Shown: positions 45,472 to 51,920 of the stretch, one piece after another
How positions within the stretch are numbered: the stretch's first letter is position 1
Layout: the number at the start of each line of letters is the position of its first letter
DNA from: Bacteroidales bacterium
GTDB lineage: Bacteria > Bacteroidota > Bacteroidia > Bacteroidales > F082
Assembly: GCA_015489465.1 (NCBI GenBank)
Contig: WFZS01000112.1
Span: 1 to 51,920, forward strand
Direction: 5' to 3'
Length of the DNA: 51,920 nucleotides
Notes under the pieces: generated by a model
What the model saw: the letters and a program-made list of their open reading frames with translations, nothing else
The model's database searches: none
What the model was told of the DNA's origin: nothing
Position numbers and translations under genes: made by a program

Positions 45472-46662
45472 TTACTTTATAACACCAAGCTCTTTACCGA
45501 CTTTGTTAAATGCAGAAATTGCCTTGTCAAGATGTTCTTTTTCGTGTGCTGCCGAAAGCTGAACCCTTATTCTGGCTTTACCTTTAGGTACTACGGGATA
45601 ATAAAATCCGATAACGTAAATACCTTCGTCTAAAAGTCTGGCTGCCATATCTTGCGAAAGTTTGGCATCATACAACATGACGGCGCAAATGGCAGACTGA
45701 GTCGGTTTGATATCAAATCCGGCTTCTTTCATTTTACCTATAAAATAATCGGTATTTGCATGAAGTTTATCTTGAAGTTCATTGGTTTCGTCCATCATCT
45801 CGAACATCCTTATACCTGCATTTACAACCATTGGCGGCAAAGAATTTGAGAAAAGATAAGGACGGGAGCGCTGACGCAACATTTCGATAATCTCTTTTTT
45901 ACCGGTGGTAAAGCCACCTATGGCACCTCCGAAAGACTTACCCAACGTTCCGGTAATCATTTCAACTTGTCCGCGTATGTCGAAAAGTTCGGTTACTCCG
46001 CGACCCGTTTCACCCACAACACCTGCCGAATGACTTTCGTCAATCATAACCATGGCACCGTATTTATTACCAAGCTCAACCATCTTTTTCACATCCGGAA
46101 CATGACCGTCCATTGAGAAAACTCCATCCGAAACAATAACTTTAAAACGGGCATCTTTTGCAGCTATAAGCTGTTTTTCAAGGTCTTCCATATCGGCGCT
46201 TTTATATCTGAACCGTTGCGCCTTACAAAGCCGTACACCGTCTATTATCGATGCATGGTTTAATTCATCCGAAATTATTGCATCCTCTTCGGTCAACAAA
46301 GGTTCGAAAACACCTCCGTTGGCATCAAAAGCTGCAGCATAAAGAATGGTGTCTTCAGTACCGAAGAAATCGGCAATTTTTCTTTCCAGTTTTTTGTGCA
46401 AATCGGTAGTACCGCAAATAAACCTTACGGACGACATTCCGTAACCGTGCGTATCCATCCCCTCTTTTGCAGCTTTAATAAGCTCCGGATGATTGGAAAG
46501 TCCCAAATAGTTGTTTGCACAAAAATTCAACACTTTTTGACCGGACTCGAGAGTTATTTCAGCGCCTTGAGGGCTTACTATAATCCTCTCTTCCTTGTAT
46601 AGCCCCGCATCTTTAATAGATTGTATCTCTTTTACAAGATGTTCTTTAAAATTATCGTACAT
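45472..46662 (-). CDS. kbl: 2-amino-3-ketobutyrate CoA ligase (glycine C-acetyltransferase)
   Basis: PLP-dependent alpha-oxoamine synthase of 396 aa that splits 2-amino-3-ketobutyrate into glycine and acetyl-CoA in threonine breakdown. The PLP lysine is Lys242 (TLGKSFGGA), Asp208 and His211 lie in IDESHSAG, and FCANNYLGLS and SSVRFICGT are typical of Kbl. The threonine dehydrogenase partner (tdh) is not in this window. A serine palmitoyltransferase is a possible alternative within the fold, but the length and N-terminus favour Kbl. Confidence 0.92.
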   Translation of the reverse strand: MYDNFKEHLVKEIQSIKDAGLYKEERIIVSPQGAEITLESGQKVLNFCANNYLGLSNHPELIKAAKEGMDTHGYGMSSVRFICGTTDLHKKLERKIADFFGTEDTILYAAAFDANGGVFEPLLTEEDAIISDELNHASIIDGVRLCKAQRFRYKSADMEDLEKQLIAAKDARFKVIVSDGVFSMDGHVPDVKKMVELGNKYGAMVMIDESHSAGVVGETGRGVTELFDIRGQVEMITGTLGKSFGGAIGGFTTGKKEIIEMLRQRSRPYLFSNSLPPMVVNAGIRMFEMMDETNELQDKLHANTDYFIGKMKEAGFDIKPTQSAICAVMLYDAKLSQDMAARLLDEGIYVIGFYYPVVPKGKARIRVQLSAAHEKEHLDKAISAFNKVGKELGVIK

Positions 46663-46691
46663 AGCTGTTTTTATTTATATTATTGAATTGT

Positions 46692-46699
46692 CAAATGTA
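46692..46699 (-). promoter_or_regulatory. -7 promoter element of kbl (TACATTTG)
   Basis: TAnnTTTG match on the minus strand, 29 bases before the kbl ATG. Confidence 0.55.
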
Positions 46700-46755
46700 A
46701 AAAAACTTTATTGTTTATTAACAGACTGCAGTGCAAAGTTTAACCTTTTTTAGAT

Positions 46756-46763
46756 TATTTTTG
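46756..46763 (+). promoter_or_regulatory. -7 promoter element of the M13 peptidase gene (TATTTTTG)
   Basis: TAnnTTTG match 43 bases before the ATG at 46807. Confidence 0.6.
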
Positions 46764-46806
46764 CGCGGATTAAATTTTAGATTAAACTTTTTTAAAATCA
46801 CATATA

Positions 46807-48876
46807 ATGAATAAAAGAATTTTATCTCTTTCGGTATTGTTAAGTTTTGTGTTTATAGTGACAATATCATATTCTGAAAATAAAAAAACAAAAACGGAAA
46901 AGAAAGGCATGGAGGAACAAACAAAAGCATTAGACCCGAAGAATATGGATACATCGGTAAAACCCGGTGATAATTTTTACCGATATGTAAACGGCGGGTG
47001 GATAAAAGCCCATCCGGTACCTCCGGAATACAGTCAATACGGAGCTTTTACGGTTTTGTACGAACAAAATCAGAAAAAGCTTAAATCATTGATAGATGAA
47101 ATTTCGAATAAAAAGGATGCCAAGAAAAAAACCGCCGCGCAAAGAATACGCGACTTTTATAACAGCGGTATGGATACAGTAACCATAAACAAAAAAGGTG
47201 TTTCACCGTTAAACAAATACTTTAACGACATCAACAACCTTAAATCAAAAGACGATGTTGTAAAATACACGGCATATCTGCATCGTAAAGGGATTTATCC
47301 GCTGTTTTACTTTTTTGTGGAGGCCGACCAGCGAAACAGCTCGATGAATATAGCAAACCTCTATCAAGGCGGATTGGGATTGCCCGATGTTGATTATTAT
47401 ACTAATGATAATGACGCTACAAAAAGACTCAGAAAAGCTTATACCGATAATATCAAGAAGATTTTAATGTTAAAAGGCGAAGATGAAAAAACAGCCGGAA
47501 AGCATGCACAAAACATCTTGAATCTGGAAACAAAACTTGCAAAAACCTCGTTTACCAGAGTTGAGCAGAGGGATCCGTTAAGGAATTACAACAAGATGCC
47601 TTTAAAAGAACTTGAAAAGTTATCTCCCGATATTAACTGGAATGAATATTTTAAAACATTGGGAGCCGCCGATCCGGGTGAAATTAACGTGGGACAAAAA
47701 AAATTCTTTAAAGGTATAGGAGACATTCTTAACGAAACGGATATGGACACTTGGAAAGCATACTTGACATGGAATGTTTTAAACGCTACAGCTCCTTACC
47801 TTAGTGACGATTTTGTAAATCAAAACTTCGATTTTTACGGTAAAACTCTATCGGGAACACAAAAACTTCAACCCAGGTGGAAAAGAGTTCTTAACACGGT
47901 ATCGGGAAACCTCGGTGAAGATTTGGGAAAATTGTATGTTGAAAAATATTTCCCTGCATCTTCTAAAGAAAGAATGGTTAAACTCGTAAATAACCTGAGA
48001 ACAGCTTTCGGTCAACGTATTGAAAAACTTGACTGGATGAGTGATGAGACAAAGAAAAAAGCCCTTGAAAAACTTGATGCCATAACCGTTAAGATAGGTT
48101 ATCCGGATAAATGGAAAGACTATACACCTCTTATTATTTCACCCGACGATTACCTGGGTAATGTAATTTCTTCAAGCGAATTTGAATTTAACAGAAATCT
48201 TAAAAAATTAGGAAAACCAGTTGACAAAACAGAATGGGGAATGACTCCTCAAACAGTAAATGCATATTATAACCCTTCAAATAACGAGATTGTTTTTCCG
48301 GCAGCCATATTACAACCTCCGTTTTTTAATCCCGATGCCGATGATGCAGTTAATTACGGTGCCATAGGAGTTGTTATAGGTCATGAAATGACTCACGGAT
48401 TTGACGATCAGGGAAGGATGTACGACAAAGACGGGAACCTTAACGATTGGTGGACAAAAGAAGATGCCGAAAAATTCAAAAAGAAAACGAAAAAACTTGT
48501 GGATCTTTACGACAACTATGTTGTACTCGATTCGTTGCACGTTAACGGAAAACTTACACTAGGTGAAAACATTGCCGACCTGGGAGGTTTGAACATTTCT
48601 CATCAGGCATACATTAATTCGCTGAACGGTAAAACGCCTCAACCGGTTGACGGTTTTACGCCAGAGCAACGTTTTTACATGGGATATGCTCAAGTATGGA
48701 GACAATCCATTAGACCCGAAGAGCTTAAAAGAAGGCTGAAAGTTGACGTACACAGTCCCGGAGAAGCAAGGGTTAACATTCCTCCCTTCAATATCGATTC
48801 ATTTATAAAAGCATTTGATATTAAACCGGGGGATAAACTTTTTATACCCAAAGAAAAACGTGCTTATATTTGGTAA
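46807..48876 (+). CDS. pepO: M13-family zinc metallopeptidase (PepO/neprilysin-like)
   Basis: Exported endopeptidase of 689 aa with a signal peptide (hydrophobic 5-20). The zinc site is HEMTH at 526-530 with the third ligand in ENIAD at 587-591. The NAYYNPSNNEIVFPAAILQPPFF and C-terminal YAQVWR...R..DVHSPGEARVN segments are M13 signatures. It probably trims peptides in the periplasm or at the surface. Lysine-rich linker after the signal. The acyltransferase gene follows after 35 bases. Confidence 0.94.
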   Translation: MNKRILSLSVLLSFVFIVTISYSENKKTKTEKKGMEEQTKALDPKNMDTSVKPGDNFYRYVNGGWIKAHPVPPEYSQYGAFTVLYEQNQKKLKSLIDEISNKKDAKKKTAAQRIRDFYNSGMDTVTINKKGVSPLNKYFNDINNLKSKDDVVKYTAYLHRKGIYPLFYFFVEADQRNSSMNIANLYQGGLGLPDVDYYTNDNDATKRLRKAYTDNIKKILMLKGEDEKTAGKHAQNILNLETKLAKTSFTRVEQRDPLRNYNKMPLKELEKLSPDINWNEYFKTLGAADPGEINVGQKKFFKGIGDILNETDMDTWKAYLTWNVLNATAPYLSDDFVNQNFDFYGKTLSGTQKLQPRWKRVLNTVSGNLGEDLGKLYVEKYFPASSKERMVKLVNNLRTAFGQRIEKLDWMSDETKKKALEKLDAITVKIGYPDKWKDYTPLIISPDDYLGNVISSSEFEFNRNLKKLGKPVDKTEWGMTPQTVNAYYNPSNNEIVFPAAILQPPFFNPDADDAVNYGAIGVVIGHEMTHGFDDQGRMYDKDGNLNDWWTKEDAEKFKKKTKKLVDLYDNYVVLDSLHVNGKLTLGENIADLGGLNISHQAYINSLNGKTPQPVDGFTPEQRFYMGYAQVWRQSIRPEELKRRLKVDVHSPGEARVNIPPFNIDSFIKAFDIKPGDKLFIPKEKRAYIW

Positions 48877-48911
48877 ATAATTACCTGTTTAAGCTGTAAG
48901 TACAAAAAAAT

Positions 48912-49490
48912 ATGACCAAGTTATTATCTAAAATAATATTAAAGATAATCGGTTGGAAAATTGTTGGTGAAATACCCGAAAACGTTAAAAAAGCCGTAGT
49001 TATCTCGGCTCCCCATACCAGCAACTTTGATTTCATCATTGGAAGATTAGGTCTTTGGGCCAAAGGTTATCCCGTTTATTTCCTTATTAAAAAAGAAGCT
49101 TTCAAACCGGCTTTTGTGGGATGGATTTTAAAAAAAGCCGGGGGCATACCCGTTGACAGAGGCAGAAGCGGAAATGCAACTTTAAAGATTGCACACGAAT
49201 TAAAAAGGCGTAAAAGAATTTATTTGATTATTACTCCGGAAGGGACCAGAAGTCTTGCTCGTTCATGGAAAAAAGGGTTTTATTATATTGCATTGGAAGC
49301 CGGTGTTCCGATAGTTTTAGGATTTGTAAACTACCCTAAAAAAGAAGCCGGTTTCGGACCTGTTTTTTATCCTACGGGAGATTATAAAAAAGACATCAAA
49401 GAAATTTGGAAATTTTACTACGACAAAGGGGCCAAACATCCCGAAAATTTCAACTTGTCACCCGAAAACAGAAAAAATATCAAGGAGTAG
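48912..49490 (+). CDS. 1-acyl-glycerol-3-phosphate acyltransferase-like protein
   Basis: PlsC-superfamily acyltransferase of 192 aa. The HX4D motif is His35/Asp40 (APHTSNFD) and the PEGTRS block is at 109-114; GIPVDRGR is the third family block. There is a short hydrophobic N-terminus but no clear transmembrane domain. It is smaller than housekeeping PlsC and resembles the short acyltransferases common in Bacteroidota; the exact acceptor is unknown. Confidence 0.88.
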   Translation: MTKLLSKIILKIIGWKIVGEIPENVKKAVVISAPHTSNFDFIIGRLGLWAKGYPVYFLIKKEAFKPAFVGWILKKAGGIPVDRGRSGNATLKIAHELKRRKRIYLIITPEGTRSLARSWKKGFYYIALEAGVPIVLGFVNYPKKEAGFGPVFYPTGDYKKDIKEIWKFYYDKGAKHPENFNLSPENRKNIKE

Positions 49491-49539
49491 GCGGGATTTG
49501 TATTTATGGCAATTTTTTTGAAAAAAGTTAAAAAAAATG

Positions 49540-49569
49540 TTGCAGATATAAAATAAGGATTTATCTTTG
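49540..49569 (+). promoter_or_regulatory. Promoter of tRNA-Val (TTG-N19-TATCTTTG)
   Basis: TTG at 49540-49542, a 19-base spacer, and TATCTTTG at 49562-49569: an ideal Bacteroidota promoter, with the mature tRNA starting 36 bases downstream. Confidence 0.85.
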
Positions 49570-49605
49570 CAACCGCTTTTACAGCAAACGAGTTCTAAAA
49601 GCACC

Positions 49606-49680
49606 GGGAGTTTAGCTCAGTTGGTTCAGAGCACCTGCCTTACAAGCAGGGGGTCACAGGTTCGACTCCTGTAACTCCCA
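49606..49680 (+). tRNA. tRNA-Val(UAC)
   Basis: A full cloverleaf can be drawn: acceptor GGGAGTT/AACTCCC, D-arm GCTC/GAGC, anticodon stem CCTGC/GCAGG with loop CTTACAA (anticodon TAC at 49641-49643), T-arm ACAGG/CCTGT with TTCGACT, and discriminator A at 49680. The CCA end is not encoded. Confidence 0.97.
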
Positions 49681-49681
49681 C

Positions 49682-49709
49682 AAAAGCCGCTACAAAAGCG
49701 GCTTTTTTG
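49682..49709 (+). terminator. Terminator of tRNA-Val
   Basis: AAAAGCCGC (49682-49690) paired with GCGGCTTTT (49698-49706), loop TACAAAA, followed by more T, directly after the tRNA. Confidence 0.92.
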
Positions 49710-49798
49710 TTTATAATCCATAATAATAGTTCCGGTAAATATATTTCACCTCCCTTTTTTAACAACTATTAACGATAAAAGTTATAAAATCTTCATTT

Positions 49799-49817
49799 TA
49801 CGACAATGTGTGTCGTA
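49799..49817. promoter_or_regulatory. Operator-like inverted repeat TACGACA-N5-TGTCGTA
   Basis: A perfect 7-bp inverted repeat with a 5-base centre, placed in the -33 region of the promoter element at 49839. This is a likely dimeric repressor or activator site; the regulator is unknown. Confidence 0.5.
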
Positions 49818-49838
49818 TTATAACCGGAAACTACCGTT

Positions 49839-49846
49839 TACTTTTG
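49839..49846 (+). promoter_or_regulatory. -7 promoter element (TACTTTTG) upstream of the NfeD operon
   Basis: TAnnTTTG match 351 bases before the nfeD-like ATG. It is the only exact match in the gap, so the transcript may have a long leader, or the promoter may serve a lost gene. Confidence 0.45.
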
Positions 49847-49849
49847 CCA

Positions 49850-50197
49850 GATAATTTTAAAAACAAATTTTTAAATGATAAAATTTTTTATTGGAGCAAT
49901 CGACTATTACCGAGGCAAATGCTGAGAACGGAAAACTAACGGCAATATCCTCATTAAAAAATTTACTTTTCAAAACGGATCATAACTCCGAATAGATTCC
50001 TGCAAACAACTTAAATAATCTTATGGAATTGTTTAAAATTTAAAAAGAGAAAAACTTAACAAGGATGAAATAAAGGTTTTGAGAGTGATTTCAAGATAAA
50101 GAGTGAATTGAATACATCAAAATTTTTTGCAAGGATTTAGAAGTAATATGAATACAAAGTTTATGAATATATTTTAAATATCAAACAAATAATCAAA
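49850..50197 (+). other. Gene-free stretch, possibly a decayed gene
   Basis: No open frame longer than about 35 codons. Some fragments read like protein: 49891-49995 gives LEQSTITEANAENGKLTAI and onward to a TAG, the same frame then gives ANNLNNLMELFKI before a TAA, and another frame gives KREKLNKDEIKVLRVISR. This may be an eroded small gene with frameshifts, or chance in AT-rich DNA. Confidence 0.3.
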
Positions 50198-50632
50198 ATG
50201 GAAGCCTGGCAAATTTTAATAACATTGGGAATAATTGCATTTATCGTAGAAATTTTTTCTTCCGGATTTATTGCTGGAACCATCGGTATAGGTTTGTTTT
50301 TTGCAGCAGCGGGAAATTATTTTAATCTCGAAATCAAATGGCAAATTCTTCTGTTTGCAACCGGCATTGCCTTTACATATTTTTTTATTCGTCCGGTGAT
50401 AAATAAACTGGGTTTTAGAAAAAATCATGTTAAAACAAACAGGGATGCTTTAATCGGAAAAACGGGAATCGTAATACAAGGGATTAACCCCGCAAAAAAT
50501 ACCGGCAGGGTGAAAATCGACGGAGACGATTGGAAAGCCGTTTCGTTAAATAAGGAATTCATCGAAATAGGAACACAAGTAAAAGTTATTGATATCGACA
50601 GTATTGTATTATATGTTAAACCTTTAAAATAA
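50198..50632 (+). CDS. NfeD-like membrane protein
   Basis: 144 aa with membrane segments at about 5-25, 28-40 and 48-66, followed by an OB-fold domain (about 80-140, ALIGKTGIVIQGINPAKNTGRVKIDGDDWKAV spanning its first half). This is the short NfeD form that accompanies SPFH proteins. It is 6 bases upstream of the stomatin-like gene; the two together are the usual NfeD/SPFH pair associated with membrane microdomains. Confidence 0.88.
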   Translation: MEAWQILITLGIIAFIVEIFSSGFIAGTIGIGLFFAAAGNYFNLEIKWQILLFATGIAFTYFFIRPVINKLGFRKNHVKTNRDALIGKTGIVIQGINPAKNTGRVKIDGDDWKAVSLNKEFIEIGTQVKVIDIDSIVLYVKPLK

Positions 50633-50638
50633 ATTATT

Positions 50639-51616
50639 ATGGGATTTATTCTTATTGCAGGAGCTATTGCTCTTTTTATATTAATCTTTGCCATCGCAGG
50701 ATTTAAAATTATTCAACAATCGGAGGTTATGATTATCGAACGGCTGGGTAAATACAACCGTACATTAACTTCCGGTATTAATATCATTTGGCCGATAATT
50801 GACAAACCGAGAGAAATAACATGGCGTTATGTAGTGGAAGACACTTACGGACAAAAACAAATCCTTTTCAGACAAAAAACAAAAATAGATTTGAGAGAAA
50901 CCGTTTATGACTTTCCAAAGCAAAATGTTATCACAAAAGATAATGTTAATATTCAAATTAACGCTTTGTTGTATTTTCAAATAATGGATCCGGTAAAAGC
51001 TGTATATGAAATCGAAAACTTGCCCGATGCAATTGAAAAATTAACACAAACAACGTTGAGAAACGTTATAGGCGAACTTGAGTTGGATGAATCGTTAAGT
51101 TCAAGGGATACCATAAACACGAAATTGCGTTCGATATTGGATGATGCGACAAACAAATGGGGAGTTAAAGTCAATCGTGTTGAACTTCAAGACATTGCTC
51201 CTCCGCCCGATGTTATGGCAGCTATGGAAAAACAAATGAGGGCCGAAAGAGACAGAAGAGCTGCCGTCTTGGAGGCTGAAGGTAAAAAGAAAGCAAAAAT
51301 TCTGGAAGCCGAAGGAACCAAAGAAAGTGAGATAAAAAAAGCGGAAGGGGAAAAACAAGCGGAAATCCTAAAAGCCGAAGGACTTGCACAAGCTAAAATA
51401 AAAATTTCCGAAGCCGAATCCGAATCGATAAAACTTGTTTCGGGTGCCATAAAAACAGACAACGGAGACCCTGTTAATTATTTGGTTGCAACAAAATACA
51501 TTGAAACTTTACAAAAGATGGTTGAAGGAAACGATAATAAAACCGTTTATATGCCTTACGAAGCTACAGGTGTTTTAAGCTCATTGGGAGGTATAAAAGA
51601 GATGCTTAACCGGTAA
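50639..51616 (+). CDS. SPFH-domain (stomatin/slipin/QmcA-like) membrane protein
   Basis: One N-terminal membrane segment (about 1-22), then the SPFH domain (about 25-190: QQSEVMIIERLGKYNRTLTSG, NVQINALLYFQI-like core, VELQDIAPPPDVMAAMEKQM). A long Ala/Glu/Lys coiled coil follows (about 190-265), with repeated EAEG/KAEG units, and then the conserved NYLVATKYIETLQKM. The family forms ring-like membrane assemblies that influence proteases and lipid domains. 325 aa, in operon with NfeD. Confidence 0.93.
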   Translation: MGFILIAGAIALFILIFAIAGFKIIQQSEVMIIERLGKYNRTLTSGINIIWPIIDKPREITWRYVVEDTYGQKQILFRQKTKIDLRETVYDFPKQNVITKDNVNIQINALLYFQIMDPVKAVYEIENLPDAIEKLTQTTLRNVIGELELDESLSSRDTINTKLRSILDDATNKWGVKVNRVELQDIAPPPDVMAAMEKQMRAERDRRAAVLEAEGKKKAKILEAEGTKESEIKKAEGEKQAEILKAEGLAQAKIKISEAESESIKLVSGAIKTDNGDPVNYLVATKYIETLQKMVEGNDNKTVYMPYEATGVLSSLGGIKEMLNR

Positions 51617-51657
51617 TAAAACGATATTTTTAAAATGTAATTAAAAACCAAAAAACA

Positions 51658-51855
51658 ATGGATAATTCCGGAGCGGCTTTCTTTTTAATAATTTTAATCA
51701 TTGCATTTATTTGGTTTATCCCGATATTATCAATCCTTTTTTCATCCAAAACAACCGCCGGTGAAAAGTTGGCTTGGATTCTTGCGGTACTTTTTATTTC
51801 GTGGTTTGCTTGGATATTTTACCTTTTATTAGCACCTATTAAAAAGAAAAATTAA
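51658..51855 (+). CDS. Small two-helix membrane protein (PLDc_N-like)
   Basis: 65 aa with two membrane segments (about 6-28 and 38-58), a short polar turn KTTAGEKLAWILAV and a lysine tail. This matches the PLDc_N (phospholipase D/cardiolipin synthase N-terminal) hairpin found alone in many Bacteroidota. It lies 41 bases after the stomatin-like gene and is likely the third gene of that operon. Its function is unknown. Confidence 0.8.
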   Translation: MDNSGAAFFLIILIIAFIWFIPILSILFSSKTTAGEKLAWILAVLFISWFAWIFYLLLAPIKKKN

Positions 51856-51920
51856 AAACCTAAATAATAACCGCAGCAGGTTACGCTTTACTTAACGAAA
51901 AACAATAACACGTAATAAAC

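Noticed and set aside
49875-49925. A 16-codon ATG frame after the promoter at 49839
   Set aside because: Too short to support as a gene, no conserved feature and no initiation signal.

Overview
The window is one AT-rich chromosomal segment of a Bacteroidota bacterium, most likely Bacteroidales or a close relative. The evidence is a type IX secretion C-terminal domain, tandem CarboxypepD_reg-type TonB receptors, a lipoprotein TamA (TamL type), the lpxC-fabZ-lpxA-efp-lpxD-like cluster, many lipoproteins, an almost complete lack of Shine-Dalgarno sequences, and a recurring TAnnTTTG promoter element in front of genes on both strands. I see no rRNA, CRISPR array, prophage or intact insertion sequence. 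The region is mostly core genome with a few unusual spots.

Layout. 1-1254 is the 3' part of a secreted T9SS cargo gene, closed by a bidirectional terminator shared with miaA. 2284-3852 carries ruvX, def and a TPR lipoprotein. 4002-6362 is the three-gene AMMECR1 / radical SAM / Memo cassette, a conserved but functionally unassigned system, here with strong Shine-Dalgarno sites. 6463-10778 holds a TPR lipoprotein, a RecB/Cas4-like nuclease, dnaB and hldD. 10775-15653 on the minus strand is lipid A biosynthesis (lpxD, then lpxC-fabZ-lpxA-efp-lpxD2). Next come gdhA, a MORN-repeat lipoprotein overlapping a LysM/periplasmic-binding protein, and guaA, all minus.

22229-26021 is tamL followed by a RecD-like helicase. 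26118-26238 is an FMN riboswitch in front of a TonB-dependent receptor (26370-28940), followed by a paralogous receptor without a riboswitch (29257-31857). A secreted beta-helix protein, a DUF3667 membrane protein and a small DUF2795 protein follow, then pyrG with a MazG-type pyrophosphohydrolase, ferritin, and a di-heme cytochrome c peroxidase. 39361-39560 is a repeat-rich intergenic mosaic. 44928-39649 (minus) is a five-gene operon: TPR protein, ComA-like phosphosulfolactate synthase, aldehyde dehydrogenase, DUF368 lipid-carrier transporter, aroE. acpS, kbl, an M13 peptidase, an acyltransferase, tRNA-Val and an NfeD/stomatin/small membrane protein operon finish the window.

Common themes are envelope building (lipid A, heptose epimerase, TamL, LysM, the undecaprenyl-phosphate carrier transporter family) and nucleotide synthesis (guaA, pyrG, MazG). 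The best candidates for new biology are the riboswitch-controlled outer-membrane receptor, which implies TonB-dependent flavin uptake, with a 10-bp helix that can hide its start codon, and the AMMECR1/radical SAM/Memo cassette with its unusual translation signals.
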